The notes beneath the pieces were generated by a model that was not told the origin of the DNA, did not search any database, and was given only the letters and a program-made list of their open reading frames with translations. The position numbers were made by a program, and so were the translations under genes. From Gracilibacter sp. BRH_c7a (GTDB lineage Bacteria; Bacillota; Desulfitobacteriia; Desulfitobacteriales; Syntrophobotulaceae), in the NCBI GenBank assembly GCA_001516055.1, contig LOEZ01000066.1, positions 1 to 64,000 of the forward strand: a DNA stretch of 64,000 nt. The letters are read 5' to 3'. This document shows positions 14,809-23,852 of this stretch, one piece after another (positions within the stretch are counted from its first letter, which is position 1; each line of letters starts with the position of its first letter).

Positions 14809-15888
14809 ATGCAACTTATATCTAAAAACGATTCTGAATTTACCCGATATCTGAATACAGCCACTAAGAAAGAACTTTCCGAGATAACCCGGCATTTCTG
14901 TATGGAAGCATCACCGGAGGAGTTGTCTGCGCTTGCTTACTGTGCCAACAGACTGCGGGAAATCCATTATGGTCGTAGGGTCTATTTCCGGGGTCTAATA
15001 GAATTTTCCAACCACTGCCGAAAAGACTGCTATTACTGCGGTATTCGCAAAAGCAATTTAAACGCTCGCCGCTACCGTCTATCGGCAGAGGAAATTCTTA
15101 ATTGCTGTCAAAATGGCTACAACCTTGGGTTTCGCACCTTTGTACTGCAAAGCGGCGAGGATAGCTATTTTACGGATGAAAGACTGTGCGCCATCGTGAC
15201 TGCAATCAAACAACGTTTTCCGGATTGTGCGCTGACGCTTTCAATAGGCGAGCGCAGCCGTGATTCCTATCAACGGCTTTATGATGCAGGTACCGACCGC
15301 TACCTTTTGCGCCATGAAACGGCCGATGAGGCACACTACGGAAATCTCCATCCGCCCGTGATGAGTCTCCGTAACCGCAAACAGTGTCTGTCTAGCCTAA
15401 AAGAAATAGGTTATCAGGTTGGGGCGGGCTTGATGGTAGAGTCTCCGTATCAAACTTTTGATACCTTGGCCGAAGATCTGATATTATTGCGGGAACTTAA
15501 ACCGCATATGATTGGTGTCGGCCCTTTTATTCCGCACAGGGATACAAGGTTTGCAGGACTTGACACGCCTTCCTCCGAGAGAACGCTCGTTCTGCTGTCG
15601 CTGGTCCGAATCATGTTGCCTAAAGCCCTGCTGCCCTCTACCACAGCGCTTGGTACTATCGATGCCCTAGGGCGGGAAAAAGGCCTGAAAGCCGGTGCCA
15701 ACATTGTAATGCCTAACTTATCTCCCGTAGAGAATCGCTCGGATTATTCGCTCTACGATAATAAGATATGTACGGGAGAGGAAGCGGCAGAGTGTCTCCA
15801 CTGCCTGACAAACCGCATCGTGTCCGCCGGATATGAGCCTGATTTTTCTCGTGGGGATCATGTGGATTTGTTAAAAAGGGAGGGATAA
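14809..15888 (+). CDS. hydE: [FeFe] hydrogenase maturase HydE (radical SAM)
   Basis: Radical SAM enzyme needed to build the diiron subcluster of [FeFe] hydrogenase. The CX3CX2C cluster motif is C70-C74-C77 (CRKDCYYCG). Further blocks of the TIM barrel are visible: FVLQSGEDSYF, LSIGERS, RYLLRHETADEAHYGNLHP, GAGLMVESPYQT, and GVGPFIPHRDTRFAG. 359 aa is normal for the family. The gene and its neighbour hydF have a visibly GC-richer codon choice than flanking genes, which suggests a different origin. It lies 5 bases before hydF. The hydrogenase itself is not in the window. Confidence 0.95.
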   Translation: MQLISKNDSEFTRYLNTATKKELSEITRHFCMEASPEELSALAYCANRLREIHYGRRVYFRGLIEFSNHCRKDCYYCGIRKSNLNARRYRLSAEEILNCCQNGYNLGFRTFVLQSGEDSYFTDERLCAIVTAIKQRFPDCALTLSIGERSRDSYQRLYDAGTDRYLLRHETADEAHYGNLHPPVMSLRNRKQCLSSLKEIGYQVGAGLMVESPYQTFDTLAEDLILLRELKPHMIGVGPFIPHRDTRFAGLDTPSSERTLVLLSLVRIMLPKALLPSTTALGTIDALGREKGLKAGANIVMPNLSPVENRSDYSLYDNKICTGEEAAECLHCLTNRIVSAGYEPDFSRGDHVDLLKREG

Positions 15889-15893
15889 TTAGT

Positions 15894-17138
15894 ATGCAAA
15901 GTATGAATGAAACTCCAATGGCCAACCGCTTTACCATCGGTCTCTTCGGCAGGCGCAACGCCGGAAAATCTTCTCTGATCAATGCTCTTGCCGGTCAGCC
16001 AGTTGCTGTTACCTCCGAAGTGGCGGGTACAACGACTGACCCAGTTTACAAAGCTATGGAACTTTTGCCCCTGGGGCCAATTGTTTTAATCGATACTGCC
16101 GGACTTGATGACACCGGTGAGCTTGGTGCATTGCGGATTGAAAAAACCTACGAAGTGCTGCGCAAAACAAACCTAGCACTCGTGGTTGTCGATGCCAGAG
16201 ACGGCATTACGAAGTTTGAGACGGAATTTATTTATGAATTAGTCCAGCGGAAAATCCCATCTGTCTGCGTTTTAAACAAATGCGACAGGTATATTGCAGA
16301 TGAAGAAAAGGTAAAAGGCATAAGAGAGCTTATCAAAATACCGGTGGTAAGCGTAAGTGCGCAGGATAGTACGGGAATCGACCAACTCAAAGAACAGATT
16401 ATCGCCAGCTCAAATTATGAGGATACTCAGCCTGAGCTGGTTGGAGACCTGATTAGGGCAGGGGATATTGCTGTGCTTGTCACTCCCATTGATTCAGGGG
16501 CACCTAAGGGGCGACTGATTTTGCCTCAGCAGCAAACCATCCGTGCTATTATGGAAAACGATGCAGTGGCGATCGTTGCCAAAGAGCATGAGCTTAGACT
16601 AACGCTGGAACGGTTAAAGGCTCCTCCTGCCATTGTCATTACAGATTCGCAGGCCTTTTTTAAGGTTTCCGCTGACACGCCCAGGGGTGTTCCCCTGACG
16701 TCCTTTTCTATTCTGTTTGCGCGGCAGAAGGGAGATCTTGCGGAAATGATACGGGGTATCAAACGCATCGAGCAGCTTAAGGCGGGAGACAAGGTACTCA
16801 TTGTCGAGGGATGCACCCATCATCGTCAGGCAGATGACATCGGAAAAGTAAAAATTCCACGCTGGATAAAACAGGTTACGGGGGGTGATATCGCGTTTGA
16901 ATGGGCTTCCGGCGCTCATTACCCGAAGGATATCACGCAGTATGCTGTGATTGTGCATTGCGGTGGCTGTATGCTTAACCGCAGAGAGATGCAGTACCGG
17001 GTAGAAAAAGCACGCGACCAAGGCGTTTATATCACAAATTACGGGATACTCATTGCTTATGTGGAAGGCATCCTGCCGCGTGCTCTGCAGCCTTTTCCCG
17101 AGGCAAGGCTTGCTCTTGATGCTAACGAGCTGCAGTAA
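15894..17138 (+). CDS. hydF: [FeFe] hydrogenase maturation GTPase HydF
   Basis: Scaffold GTPase that receives the diiron precursor made by HydE and HydG and loads it into the hydrogenase. The N-terminal G domain has the P-loop GRRNAGKSS (residues about 19-27), switch GTTTDPVYK, G3 DTAGLDD and G4 NKCD. The C-terminal Fe-S region has EGCTHHRQ and HCGGCMLNRREMQ, the three-cysteine set of the family. AGGGAGG lies 9 bases before the ATG. 414 aa matches HydF. It sits between hydE and hydG with very short gaps, so the three are surely one operon. Confidence 0.95.
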   Translation: MQSMNETPMANRFTIGLFGRRNAGKSSLINALAGQPVAVTSEVAGTTTDPVYKAMELLPLGPIVLIDTAGLDDTGELGALRIEKTYEVLRKTNLALVVVDARDGITKFETEFIYELVQRKIPSVCVLNKCDRYIADEEKVKGIRELIKIPVVSVSAQDSTGIDQLKEQIIASSNYEDTQPELVGDLIRAGDIAVLVTPIDSGAPKGRLILPQQQTIRAIMENDAVAIVAKEHELRLTLERLKAPPAIVITDSQAFFKVSADTPRGVPLTSFSILFARQKGDLAEMIRGIKRIEQLKAGDKVLIVEGCTHHRQADDIGKVKIPRWIKQVTGGDIAFEWASGAHYPKDITQYAVIVHCGGCMLNRREMQYRVEKARDQGVYITNYGILIAYVEGILPRALQPFPEARLALDANELQ

Positions 17139-17161
17139 TAACTTTGAAAGGGGCCACTAAT

Positions 17162-18583
17162 ATGTACAACGTAAAATCTAGAGATTCCAATGAATTTATC
17201 GATGATATAGAAGTATTATTATCCATCGCCGAGGCCAAAGAGATTGTTAAGCAAAAAACGGAAATTGACCGGATTTTGACCAAGGCCAGGGAGTGTAAGG
17301 GCCTTTCACATAAAGAAGTAGCTGTGTTATTGGAAATTGACGATGATGAAACCCTGAATAAAATGTATCAAATAGCGAGAGAAATCAAGGAAAAAATTTA
17401 TGGAAAAAGGATTGTGCTGTTTGCACCGCTGTATCTATCCAACTATTGTGTGAATAATTGTCAATACTGTGGCTACAAATGTTCCAACAAAATCGGTAGG
17501 CATAAGCTTACCCAAGAGGAATTACGGGAGGAAGTACGGGCTCTGGAAGCTATGGGGCACAAACGGCTGCTACTTGAGGCTGGTGAGGACGACAAAAATT
17601 GTCCGATCGATTATATCTTGGAGTGCATTCAAACCATCTACAACGAACAATTCGATAATGGTGCTATCCGTAGAGTCAATGTTGATATAGCTGCGACCAC
17701 CGTGGAAAACTATCGAAAACTGAAAGACGCCAAAATCGGTACTTATATTCTGTTTCAAGAAACCTACCATAAGCCTACCTATCTTGGCTTACACAGTGGA
17801 CCCAAGCGCAATTACGAGTGGCATACCGAGGCCATGGATCGGGCGATGCAGGGCGGCATTGACGATGTGGGGATTGGTTCCCTGTACGGCTTGTACGATT
17901 ACCATTATGAAACAGTAGCAATGATGATGCATGCTGAGCATTTGGAAGCTGCTTACGGGGTAGGCCCCCATACCATTTCCTTTCCAAGGCTGCTGCCAGC
18001 GGAAGGCATTGATTATGACAGATTTCCACTGGTCAAAGACCGAGATTTCAAAAAAGTGGTAGCTGCTATGCGCTTGGCGGTCCCTTACACAGGAATGATT
18101 GTTTCTACGCGAGAGGGAATTGATTTCCGCAAAGAACTTCTGGAAATCGGTATGTCCCAAATGAGTGCCGGTTCCTGCGTTGGAGTCGGAGGATACGCTG
18201 AGAGGGAGATTGTGAATGAAACCGGTGTTGAGGAAAAACCGCAATTCTATCTTGCAGATCATAGAAAACCTGCTGAAGTAATCAAGTGGCTGGTCAGGGA
18301 TGGTTATATTCCAAGCTACTGCACGGCATGCTACCGCCAGGGCAGGACGGGAGATCGCTTCATGCCGCTTGCTAAATCAGGGCAGATCGGAAATTACTGT
18401 CTGCCAAATGCACTTCTTACCTTTGAAGAATATCTACAAGACTATGCAGACGATGAATTTCAGGATATCGGCCGGAAACTAATCGATGATGAGATTCTGA
18501 ACGTTCCCGATGAAAAACAAAAGGTAACGGCACTAGATTATCTAAACCGAATTCGCAGTGGAGAAAGAGACCTGAGGTTTTAA
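17162..18583 (+). CDS. hydG: [FeFe] hydrogenase maturase HydG (tyrosine lyase)
   Basis: Radical SAM enzyme that cleaves tyrosine to give the CO and CN ligands of the H-cluster. The SAM cluster motif CX3CX2C is in NYCVNNCQYCGYKC (about residues 95-108). The C-terminal auxiliary cluster motif is CTACYRQGRTGDRFM with a further Cys about 22 residues later (GNYC). The start is the ATG at 17162, 8 bases after AAAGGGG; a TTG at 17144 overlaps the RBS and is unlikely. 473 aa fits the family. Its end lies 5 bases from the end of the convergent azlD gene. Confidence 0.95.
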   Translation: MYNVKSRDSNEFIDDIEVLLSIAEAKEIVKQKTEIDRILTKARECKGLSHKEVAVLLEIDDDETLNKMYQIAREIKEKIYGKRIVLFAPLYLSNYCVNNCQYCGYKCSNKIGRHKLTQEELREEVRALEAMGHKRLLLEAGEDDKNCPIDYILECIQTIYNEQFDNGAIRRVNVDIAATTVENYRKLKDAKIGTYILFQETYHKPTYLGLHSGPKRNYEWHTEAMDRAMQGGIDDVGIGSLYGLYDYHYETVAMMMHAEHLEAAYGVGPHTISFPRLLPAEGIDYDRFPLVKDRDFKKVVAAMRLAVPYTGMIVSTREGIDFRKELLEIGMSQMSAGSCVGVGGYAEREIVNETGVEEKPQFYLADHRKPAEVIKWLVRDGYIPSYCTACYRQGRTGDRFMPLAKSGQIGNYCLPNALLTFEEYLQDYADDEFQDIGRKLIDDEILNVPDEKQKVTALDYLNRIRSGERDLRF

Positions 18584-18588
18584 GGATT

Positions 18589-18906
18589 TTACAATAATTT
18601 CAAGACCAACATTATTGACATTCCCAGGCCCAAGGTCGCAATAATGTTCCGGCTCTTATAGGCCACAAAAGCAGCAGCTATGCCCGCAATCAGGTAGTGA
18701 TTGTTTAAACTGATGTCCAAATATCCCTTTGGTAACAGTAATGATGGAACGATTAATGATGTCAATATTGCAACTGGGACATATTTTAACCATCTGTTTA
18801 ACCAAGTTGGTACTCCTGTAAACCGAAACAAAGCCAGAGCACCAATTCTCGTTAAATATGTAACGAAGGCCATCCCAATAATAATGAGTAAAACTTCACT
18901 GCGCAT
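18589..18906 (-). CDS. azlD: AzlD-type branched-chain amino acid exporter small subunit
   Basis: 105-aa membrane protein with four helices, the small partner of AzlC in a LIV-E-type exporter of branched-chain amino acids. It begins MRSEVLLIIIGMAFVTYLTR, and has the family segment LNRWLKYVPVAILTSLIVP (about residues 36-54). The start overlaps the end of azlC by 11 bases, with GAGGGGG inside azlC as RBS. Transcribed with azlC, divergent from the MocR gene. Confidence 0.92.
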   Translation of the reverse strand: MRSEVLLIIIGMAFVTYLTRIGALALFRFTGVPTWLNRWLKYVPVAILTSLIVPSLLLPKGYLDISLNNHYLIAGIAAAFVAYKSRNIIATLGLGMSIMLVLKLL

Positions 18907-19621
18907 TTTTATTGTCCCCCTCTAATAAGCCTCCTATTGAAGTGGCTATCACACAGGCGATTATAATATACCATTTACCGGGTAAATACAGGGCAGCAGA
19001 TACTGAAACCACTGCAGCTATACCAAATACAATCAGACTGATGTGGTCTTTGAGTAGAGGTATCAGCAATACCAAAAAGGTTGCTGGCATGGCAAAATCA
19101 AGTCCCCAAGTTAAGGGGTCTGAAATGTAGCTGCCCAAACCTACCCCAGCTAGAGTGGCCAAAATCCAAACAAGATAAATCATTGTGCTCACGATCAATT
19201 GATAGAGCTCACTGTATCTGACCTTGTAACTCCGACTAATGGTCAGAGCATAGGCTTCATCGGTCAAAAAGAAAGCCAGGAATGCTTGCAGGGGAAATGG
19301 CAGTTTAATCATATAGGGTGCCAAAGATGATCCCATAATCAAGTGACGCAAGTTCACCAGTAAGGTAGTAAGTATGATAATTCCCCAGCCTGTAATGCCT
19401 GCGCTCAGCATGCTAATCCCTATAAACTGTGACGCTCCGGCAAAAACAAATACAGACATTAGAATTGTTTCTAATCCTGACATATTTGCTGTAAGCCCCA
19501 TAATACCGCAGGTAATACCAAACGGCACCACTCCGAGCACCATTGGAGCGCAATCACGGAGTGCCGCCCATACTTCTTCAACTTGTTCATTCTTACCTGA
19601 GATGAGATTTGATAGCTGCAT
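18896..19621 (-). CDS. azlC: AzlC-type branched-chain amino acid exporter large subunit
   Basis: 241-aa membrane protein of the AzlC/YgaZ family that exports branched-chain amino acids or their analogues together with AzlD. The family blocks are VPFGITCGIMGLTANMSGLE, VFAGASQFIGISML, NLRHLIMGSSLAPY and LAFFLTDEAYAL. The ATG at 19621 lies 6 bases after AGGTGGA; an ATG at 19627 directly touches the RBS and is less likely. It starts 116 bases from the divergent MocR-type regulator gene, which is the likely controller. Confidence 0.93.
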   Translation of the reverse strand: MQLSNLISGKNEQVEEVWAALRDCAPMVLGVVPFGITCGIMGLTANMSGLETILMSVFVFAGASQFIGISMLSAGITGWGIIILTTLLVNLRHLIMGSSLAPYMIKLPFPLQAFLAFFLTDEAYALTISRSYKVRYSELYQLIVSTMIYLVWILATLAGVGLGSYISDPLTWGLDFAMPATFLVLLIPLLKDHISLIVFGIAAVVSVSAALYLPGKWYIIIACVIATSIGGLLEGDNKNAQ

Positions 19622-19675
19622 AATCATTCCACCTACAACTTAATATTTCTTAAATCTTAGCGAGAGGGGAAAACA

Positions 19676-19717
19676 TTGTAAATATCCAATTGTGCAGATA
19701 TAATAAAAATTGGATAT
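19676..19717 (+). promoter_or_regulatory. Promoter of the MocR gene with a 10-bp dyad operator
   Basis: TTGTAA (19676-19681), a 17-base spacer and TATAAT (19699-19704). A perfect inverted repeat ATATCCAATT / AATTGGATAT (19682-19691 and 19708-19717) brackets the -10, with one arm in the spacer. A regulator bound there would block RNA polymerase. This suggests autoregulation by the MocR protein encoded next and perhaps control of the divergent azlCD. Confidence 0.65.
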
Positions 19718-19737
19718 AAAATAAGGGGAAATGCAAA

Positions 19738-21249
19738 ATGGACATATCCAGTTTCTTAAATAGCACAGAGTTGGATACTATGGATAAGCAACCGCTTTAT
19801 CTGCAAATTGCCTCACTCATTGCTGACAAAATCCAAAAACAAATCCTGCCTTCGGGTACGAAGCTTCCCCCTGAGCGGGAATTAGCTGACCTCTTTGCGG
19901 TCAGTCGCACAACTGCTATCAATGCCTATCGCAAGTTAGAACAACAAGGAATGGTATGGACAAAAGCGGGCAGCGGAACTTATGTAACGCAAGGCCGTGA
20001 TGATAAGGCCCTAACCGAAGTTCCCTGGCCCCAGCTGTTCACGGCCTATCCTCTAAATCCATTAGCATCAATATTGAGGGATCTGGTTTCCACTCCGACA
20101 CCTGGTACACTATCTCTGGGCGCGGGTATGCCGGATCCAGCTCTCTATCCGCTAGAGACCTTTACAGAGTTGTATAACTGTAATATCGGAAGGGTGAGCC
20201 CTGGAGATTTTGGACATATACCAACAGAAGGTTATAACCCCTTGAGAATGGCAATCGCTGCTATGTTGAGCGAGAAGGGCATACCAGCTTCGACGGAAAA
20301 CATACTAACACTCTCTGGGTCTCAACAAGGGCTATATTTACTTAGCAAGGTATTATTAGAGCCTGGCGACTATGTGGTGATGGAATCACCAACGTTTATC
20401 GGTGCGATACAAGTCTTTCAGGCTGCAGGAGCACGGGTTTTAAGCCTCCCTTGCTCAGAAAAATTATCATTAGAGCTGTTGGAGGACTTTCTAATTCGCT
20501 ATCGGCCTAAATTGCTATATATCTTACCTACGTACCAAAATCCAACGGGCAGAGTTATGCCTGAGAACGAACGCCAAGATTTGATAAAACTCGCCAAACG
20601 TCATAGACTTGTAATAGTCGAAGACGATCCCTATAGCGATTTACATTATGGCGAACAACCCCCTCAGGCTCTTAAAGCTTTAGATTCGTACGGAGGAGTT
20701 GTTTACCTGGGAACTTTCTCCAAAATCCTATTCCCAGGTTTACGTACAGGCTATCTGGCTGGTCCGCCTGTTTTAATCAATCGGCTTGCCCTAGAAAAAC
20801 AGTATATTGACCTGCATTCCAACAACATAGCCCAATGGCTTGTAACCATGTTCTTAAATGAAGAGAAGCTTGCAGAGCATCTGACCACCGTGCGCAGAGA
20901 ATATAAAAAACGCCGGGATACAATGGCCAAAGCACTCCAGCGATTGTGTGCAAACGATATTGAATTTACCATACCTGGGGGAGGGTTTTATTTTTGGTGT
21001 AAATTAATTAAAAGTGGCACTTCCCAGCGACTCCTACAAGAAGCTGCAAAAAACGGGATTTCTTTTGTCCCTGGTGAAGCTTTCCATACAGTACCCACCC
21101 TTGATAAAGAATTTCGCCTCTGTTTTACCACCCACAATGAAGAAGTTTTGCTCGAAGGGGTACAGCGCTTAGCCAAAACCTTGACACAAATAACAAAGAC
21201 GAATAAAGAAAACGATTCAGCACCTAGTTCGGTAAGGCCGATTATTTAA
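19738..21249 (+). CDS. MocR-type regulator (GntR DNA-binding domain plus aminotransferase-like domain)
   Basis: PLP-dependent transcription regulator. Residues about 17-85 are a GntR winged helix (PLYLQIASLIADKI, then LPPERELADLFAVSRTTAINAYRKLEQQG). Residues about 120-490 have the fold-type I aminotransferase layout: YLLSKVLLEPGDYVVMESPT, LPTYQNPTGRVM, EDDPYSDL and the PLP-lysine segment GTFSKILFPGLRTGY. A pure aminotransferase would lack the N-terminal domain. AAGGGG lies 10 bases before the ATG. It is divergent from azlCD, whose expression it may control in response to an amino acid; the effector is not known. Confidence 0.92.
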   Translation: MDISSFLNSTELDTMDKQPLYLQIASLIADKIQKQILPSGTKLPPERELADLFAVSRTTAINAYRKLEQQGMVWTKAGSGTYVTQGRDDKALTEVPWPQLFTAYPLNPLASILRDLVSTPTPGTLSLGAGMPDPALYPLETFTELYNCNIGRVSPGDFGHIPTEGYNPLRMAIAAMLSEKGIPASTENILTLSGSQQGLYLLSKVLLEPGDYVVMESPTFIGAIQVFQAAGARVLSLPCSEKLSLELLEDFLIRYRPKLLYILPTYQNPTGRVMPENERQDLIKLAKRHRLVIVEDDPYSDLHYGEQPPQALKALDSYGGVVYLGTFSKILFPGLRTGYLAGPPVLINRLALEKQYIDLHSNNIAQWLVTMFLNEEKLAEHLTTVRREYKKRRDTMAKALQRLCANDIEFTIPGGGFYFWCKLIKSGTSQRLLQEAAKNGISFVPGEAFHTVPTLDKEFRLCFTTHNEEVLLEGVQRLAKTLTQITKTNKENDSAPSSVRPII

Positions 21250-21341
21250 CTTCGATATTTTTTATCACCATGTATAAACTGCTAGTTAAGGTTATATTGA
21301 AGTGATCGATTACCCAAAGTAAAAGATGGATAGGATGATCT

Positions 21342-22028
21342 ATGATGAATATTTTGCTTGTAGAAGATGATAAAACAATTGCATCTGGAATTGAATATTC
21401 GTTACAGCAAGATCAATTTACCACAGTTTATTGTCCTGATGCAGTAACGGCCAAAAAGGTGCTAACTGAAGAACTGGATAAAATAGATTTATGTTTGTTC
21501 GATTTATCCTTGCCGGACGGGAACGGCTATGAACTATGTAAAATAGTAAAAGAGCAAAAAGATATTCCTGTTATTTTTTTAACGGCAATCGATGATGAAG
21601 TCAATATCGTGATGGGGCTTGATATGGGAGCAGATGATTATGTTACCAAACCCTTTCGTATTCGTGAACTTCTTTCCCGAATTAAATCGGTTTTGCGGAG
21701 ATACCATAAGCAGATGCAGACAAACACCATAATCGAGGTTAAAAATATCCGGATTAATACACTTGAAGGAAAGGTTTATAAAAATGGAGCTGAGATTATC
21801 CTGACAGCGTTAGAATATCGCTTATTACTAATCTTCGCCAATCATATTGGGCAAGTTCTTACAAGGAATCAACTCTTAGATCAGATTTGGGATGTAGCAG
21901 GAGACTTTGTTAACGATAATACTTTAACGGTTTACATAAAAAGGTTACGAGAAAAACTAGAAGATAATTCTCAGAATCCAACGTTTATCAAAACAGTACG
22001 TGGTTTAGGTTATAAGGTTGGTGATTAG
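21342..22028 (+). CDS. OmpR-family response regulator of an ABC-exporter two-component system
   Basis: 228-aa regulator. The receiver domain (about 1-120) has the acidic pair EDD at 8-10, phospho-acceptor Asp in LCLFDLSLPDGNGYE, Thr in VIFLTAIDDE and Lys in VTKPFRIREL. The winged-helix output domain (about 130-225) has LTALEYRLLLIFANH and LTVYIKRLREKLED. It overlaps or adjoins the histidine kinase gene and lies upstream of an ABC exporter, the layout of BceRS-AB and VraRS-type modules that sense antimicrobial peptides. GTCA direct repeats before the exporter are the likely target. Confidence 0.93.
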   Translation: MMNILLVEDDKTIASGIEYSLQQDQFTTVYCPDAVTAKKVLTEELDKIDLCLFDLSLPDGNGYELCKIVKEQKDIPVIFLTAIDDEVNIVMGLDMGADDYVTKPFRIRELLSRIKSVLRRYHKQMQTNTIIEVKNIRINTLEGKVYKNGAEIILTALEYRLLLIFANHIGQVLTRNQLLDQIWDVAGDFVNDNTLTVYIKRLREKLEDNSQNPTFIKTVRGLGYKVGD

Positions 22029-22029
22029 T

Positions 22030-23031
22030 ATGTTGCGTAATAGAGAGATTCAAATTCTAGTACTCGCTATGTCCCTAATTAGTTTAGGGGCCATAGTTGT
22101 AGCAACTCTTTTTTCGCCTACTGCCGGGGTCATCGTTTTCGTCACAGCAGTGTTATTAATTATTTGCAGCTTACTATTCACAAGGTGGAGATATAGTGAA
22201 TTAGAAAAGCTTTCGGGCTATCTGCGTCAAATCAGCGGGGGTAATTATAGTCTTGATGTACGTGATAATCATGAAGGTGAACTTAGTATTTTGAAGAATG
22301 ATATTTATAAAGTCACAAACTTGTTGTCGGAGCAAAGCTCACTTTTGCAGAAAGACAAAAAACAGCTTACAGACGCTATTTCAGATATATCTCATCAACT
22401 AAAAACACCACTTACCTCAATGATGGTGATGGCAGATTTGTTAAGTGATCCAAAACTACCTGTTGAGAAGAGAACGGAATTCACACGTAATATTCGAATT
22501 CAGCTGGAACGGATGGAATGGCTCGTATCTTCACTGTTAAAAATCTCGAAGATTGATGCCGGTACTATTCAGTTTAAAAAACACCAAATAGATGTGAACA
22601 CTCTAATTCAAAAGGCGATCGAACCCCTTTTGATTCCGATGGACATCAAAGAACAAAGCGTACAAATAAATGGTGAAGAGAGAGTCTCTTTTCTGGGGGA
22701 TCTGAACTGGGCAGCTGAAGCCATGATTAATATTATAAAAAACTGTGTTGAACATACACCTCAAGGTGGAGTAATCTCTATTTCTTTTTCAGAAAATCCC
22801 TTGTTTACAGAAATTGTCATTGCTGATAATGGGAGGGGAATCCCTAAGGAAGATATACCCTATATCTTTAAACGATTTTATAAAGGGAAGAACGCCAGCG
22901 AAGACAGCATCGGTATTGGCCTTGCAATGGCTCACGGCATTATAACGAGCCAAAATGGAGATATTGAAGTTAAGAGTGATAAAGGGCAGGGTACACAGTT
23001 TATAATTAAATTTTATAAACTAATCATCTAG
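22030..23031 (+). CDS. Intramembrane-type sensor histidine kinase (BceS-like)
   Basis: Partner kinase of the preceding regulator. Two TM helices (about residues 8-28 and 32-50) are separated by only a few residues, so there is no outer sensor domain. Such kinases usually sense through an ABC exporter, which follows here. A HAMP-like linker leads to the H-box DISHQLKTPLT, then N-box NIIKNCVEHT, G1 ADNGRGIP, F-box YIFKRFYKGK and G2 GIGLAMAHGII. The ATG at 22030 is preferred; a GTG at 22018, inside the regulator gene, is an alternative. Confidence 0.9.
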   Translation: MLRNREIQILVLAMSLISLGAIVVATLFSPTAGVIVFVTAVLLIICSLLFTRWRYSELEKLSGYLRQISGGNYSLDVRDNHEGELSILKNDIYKVTNLLSEQSSLLQKDKKQLTDAISDISHQLKTPLTSMMVMADLLSDPKLPVEKRTEFTRNIRIQLERMEWLVSSLLKISKIDAGTIQFKKHQIDVNTLIQKAIEPLLIPMDIKEQSVQINGEERVSFLGDLNWAAEAMINIIKNCVEHTPQGGVISISFSENPLFTEIVIADNGRGIPKEDIPYIFKRFYKGKNASEDSIGIGLAMAHGIITSQNGDIEVKSDKGQGTQFIIKFYKLII

Positions 23032-23094
23032 ACTTATTCCTTCTTTTTGTTATTACTGTAACCACATAAAGAAAAAACCTTATGTGACTAGATT

Positions 23095-23138
23095 GTCATC
23101 TTTACAGTCACTTTAAAGTCATTTTAGACAGATATACT
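23095..23138 (+). promoter_or_regulatory. Direct-repeat operator and promoter of the ABC exporter
   Basis: GTCA followed by a T/A-rich tail occurs three times in tandem, at 23095, 23107 and 23118 (spacing 12 and 11 bases, about one helical turn). TATACT follows at 23133-23138 as the -10. No good -35 is present where the repeats lie. This matches the way OmpR-family regulators bind tandem repeats to activate weak promoters, so the upstream two-component system is the likely activator. Confidence 0.6.
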
Positions 23139-23168
23139 TAATCCATCCTAATAAATGGAGGTTTTTTT

Positions 23169-23852
23169 ATGGAAATTTTACAAATAAAGAATCTGTCTAA
23201 AATTTATGGAAGTGGAGAAACGGCAGTAAAGGCCTTGGATGATGTGTCTTTTTCAGTAAATAAAGGTGAGTTTATTGCCATTATCGGTCCGTCCGGATCA
23301 GGTAAATCAACACTTCTTCATATGTTGGGAGGAGTAGACAGACCGACCAGCGGCCAAGTATTAGTAGATAATACTGATATTTATCAGCTTGATGAGAACC
23401 AGCTTGCCATTTTCAGACGCAGACAAATAGGTTTGATCTATCAATTCTACAATCTTATCCCTGTCCTCACAGTTAAAGAGAATATTACCCTGCCGTTGTT
23501 ACTTGACCAACACAAGGTTGATAAGAAACATTTTGCCGATATCATTAAGGTCTTAAATCTGGAAACCCGTTTAAACTATCTTCCTAATCAGCTTTCCGGC
23601 GGGCAGCAACAAAGAGTTTCAATTGGCAGAGCACTGGTTAGTCATCCTGCCATTATGCTGGCAGATGAGCCAACGGGCAATTTAGACAGCAAGAATAGTA
23701 ATGAAATCATCAACTTACTGAAAATGTTTAATAAAACCTATAAGCAAACTCTAATCGTTATTACCCACGACGAACGAATTGCCTTACAAGCTGAACGTGT
23801 AATTTCGATTGAAGATGGTAGAATCGCCAATGATGAGGTGGTTCGCCAATGA
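23169..23852 (+). CDS. ABC exporter ATPase (BceA/MacB-type)
   Basis: 227-aa ATPase that energises the FtsX-type permease encoded next. Walker A is GPSGSGKST (about residues 42-50), the Q-loop region is QFYNLIPVLTV, the signature is [15 protein letters not shown], Walker B is IMLADEPTGNLD and the switch His is in VITHDE. The RBS (GGAGGTTTTTTT) lies 8 bases before the ATG. It overlaps the permease start by 4 bases (ATGA). Together with the adjoining two-component system it forms a peptide-sensing or peptide-detoxification type module. Confidence 0.95.
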   Translation: MEILQIKNLSKIYGSGETAVKALDDVSFSVNKGEFIAIIGPSGSGKSTLLHMLGGVDRPTSGQVLVDNTDIYQLDENQLAIFRRRQIGLIYQFYNLIPVLTVKENITLPLLLDQHKVDKKHFADIIKVLNLETRLNYLPNQLSGGQQQRVSIGRALVSHPAIMLADEPTGNLDSKNSNEIINLLKMFNKTYKQTLIVITHDERIALQAERVISIEDGRIANDEVVRQ

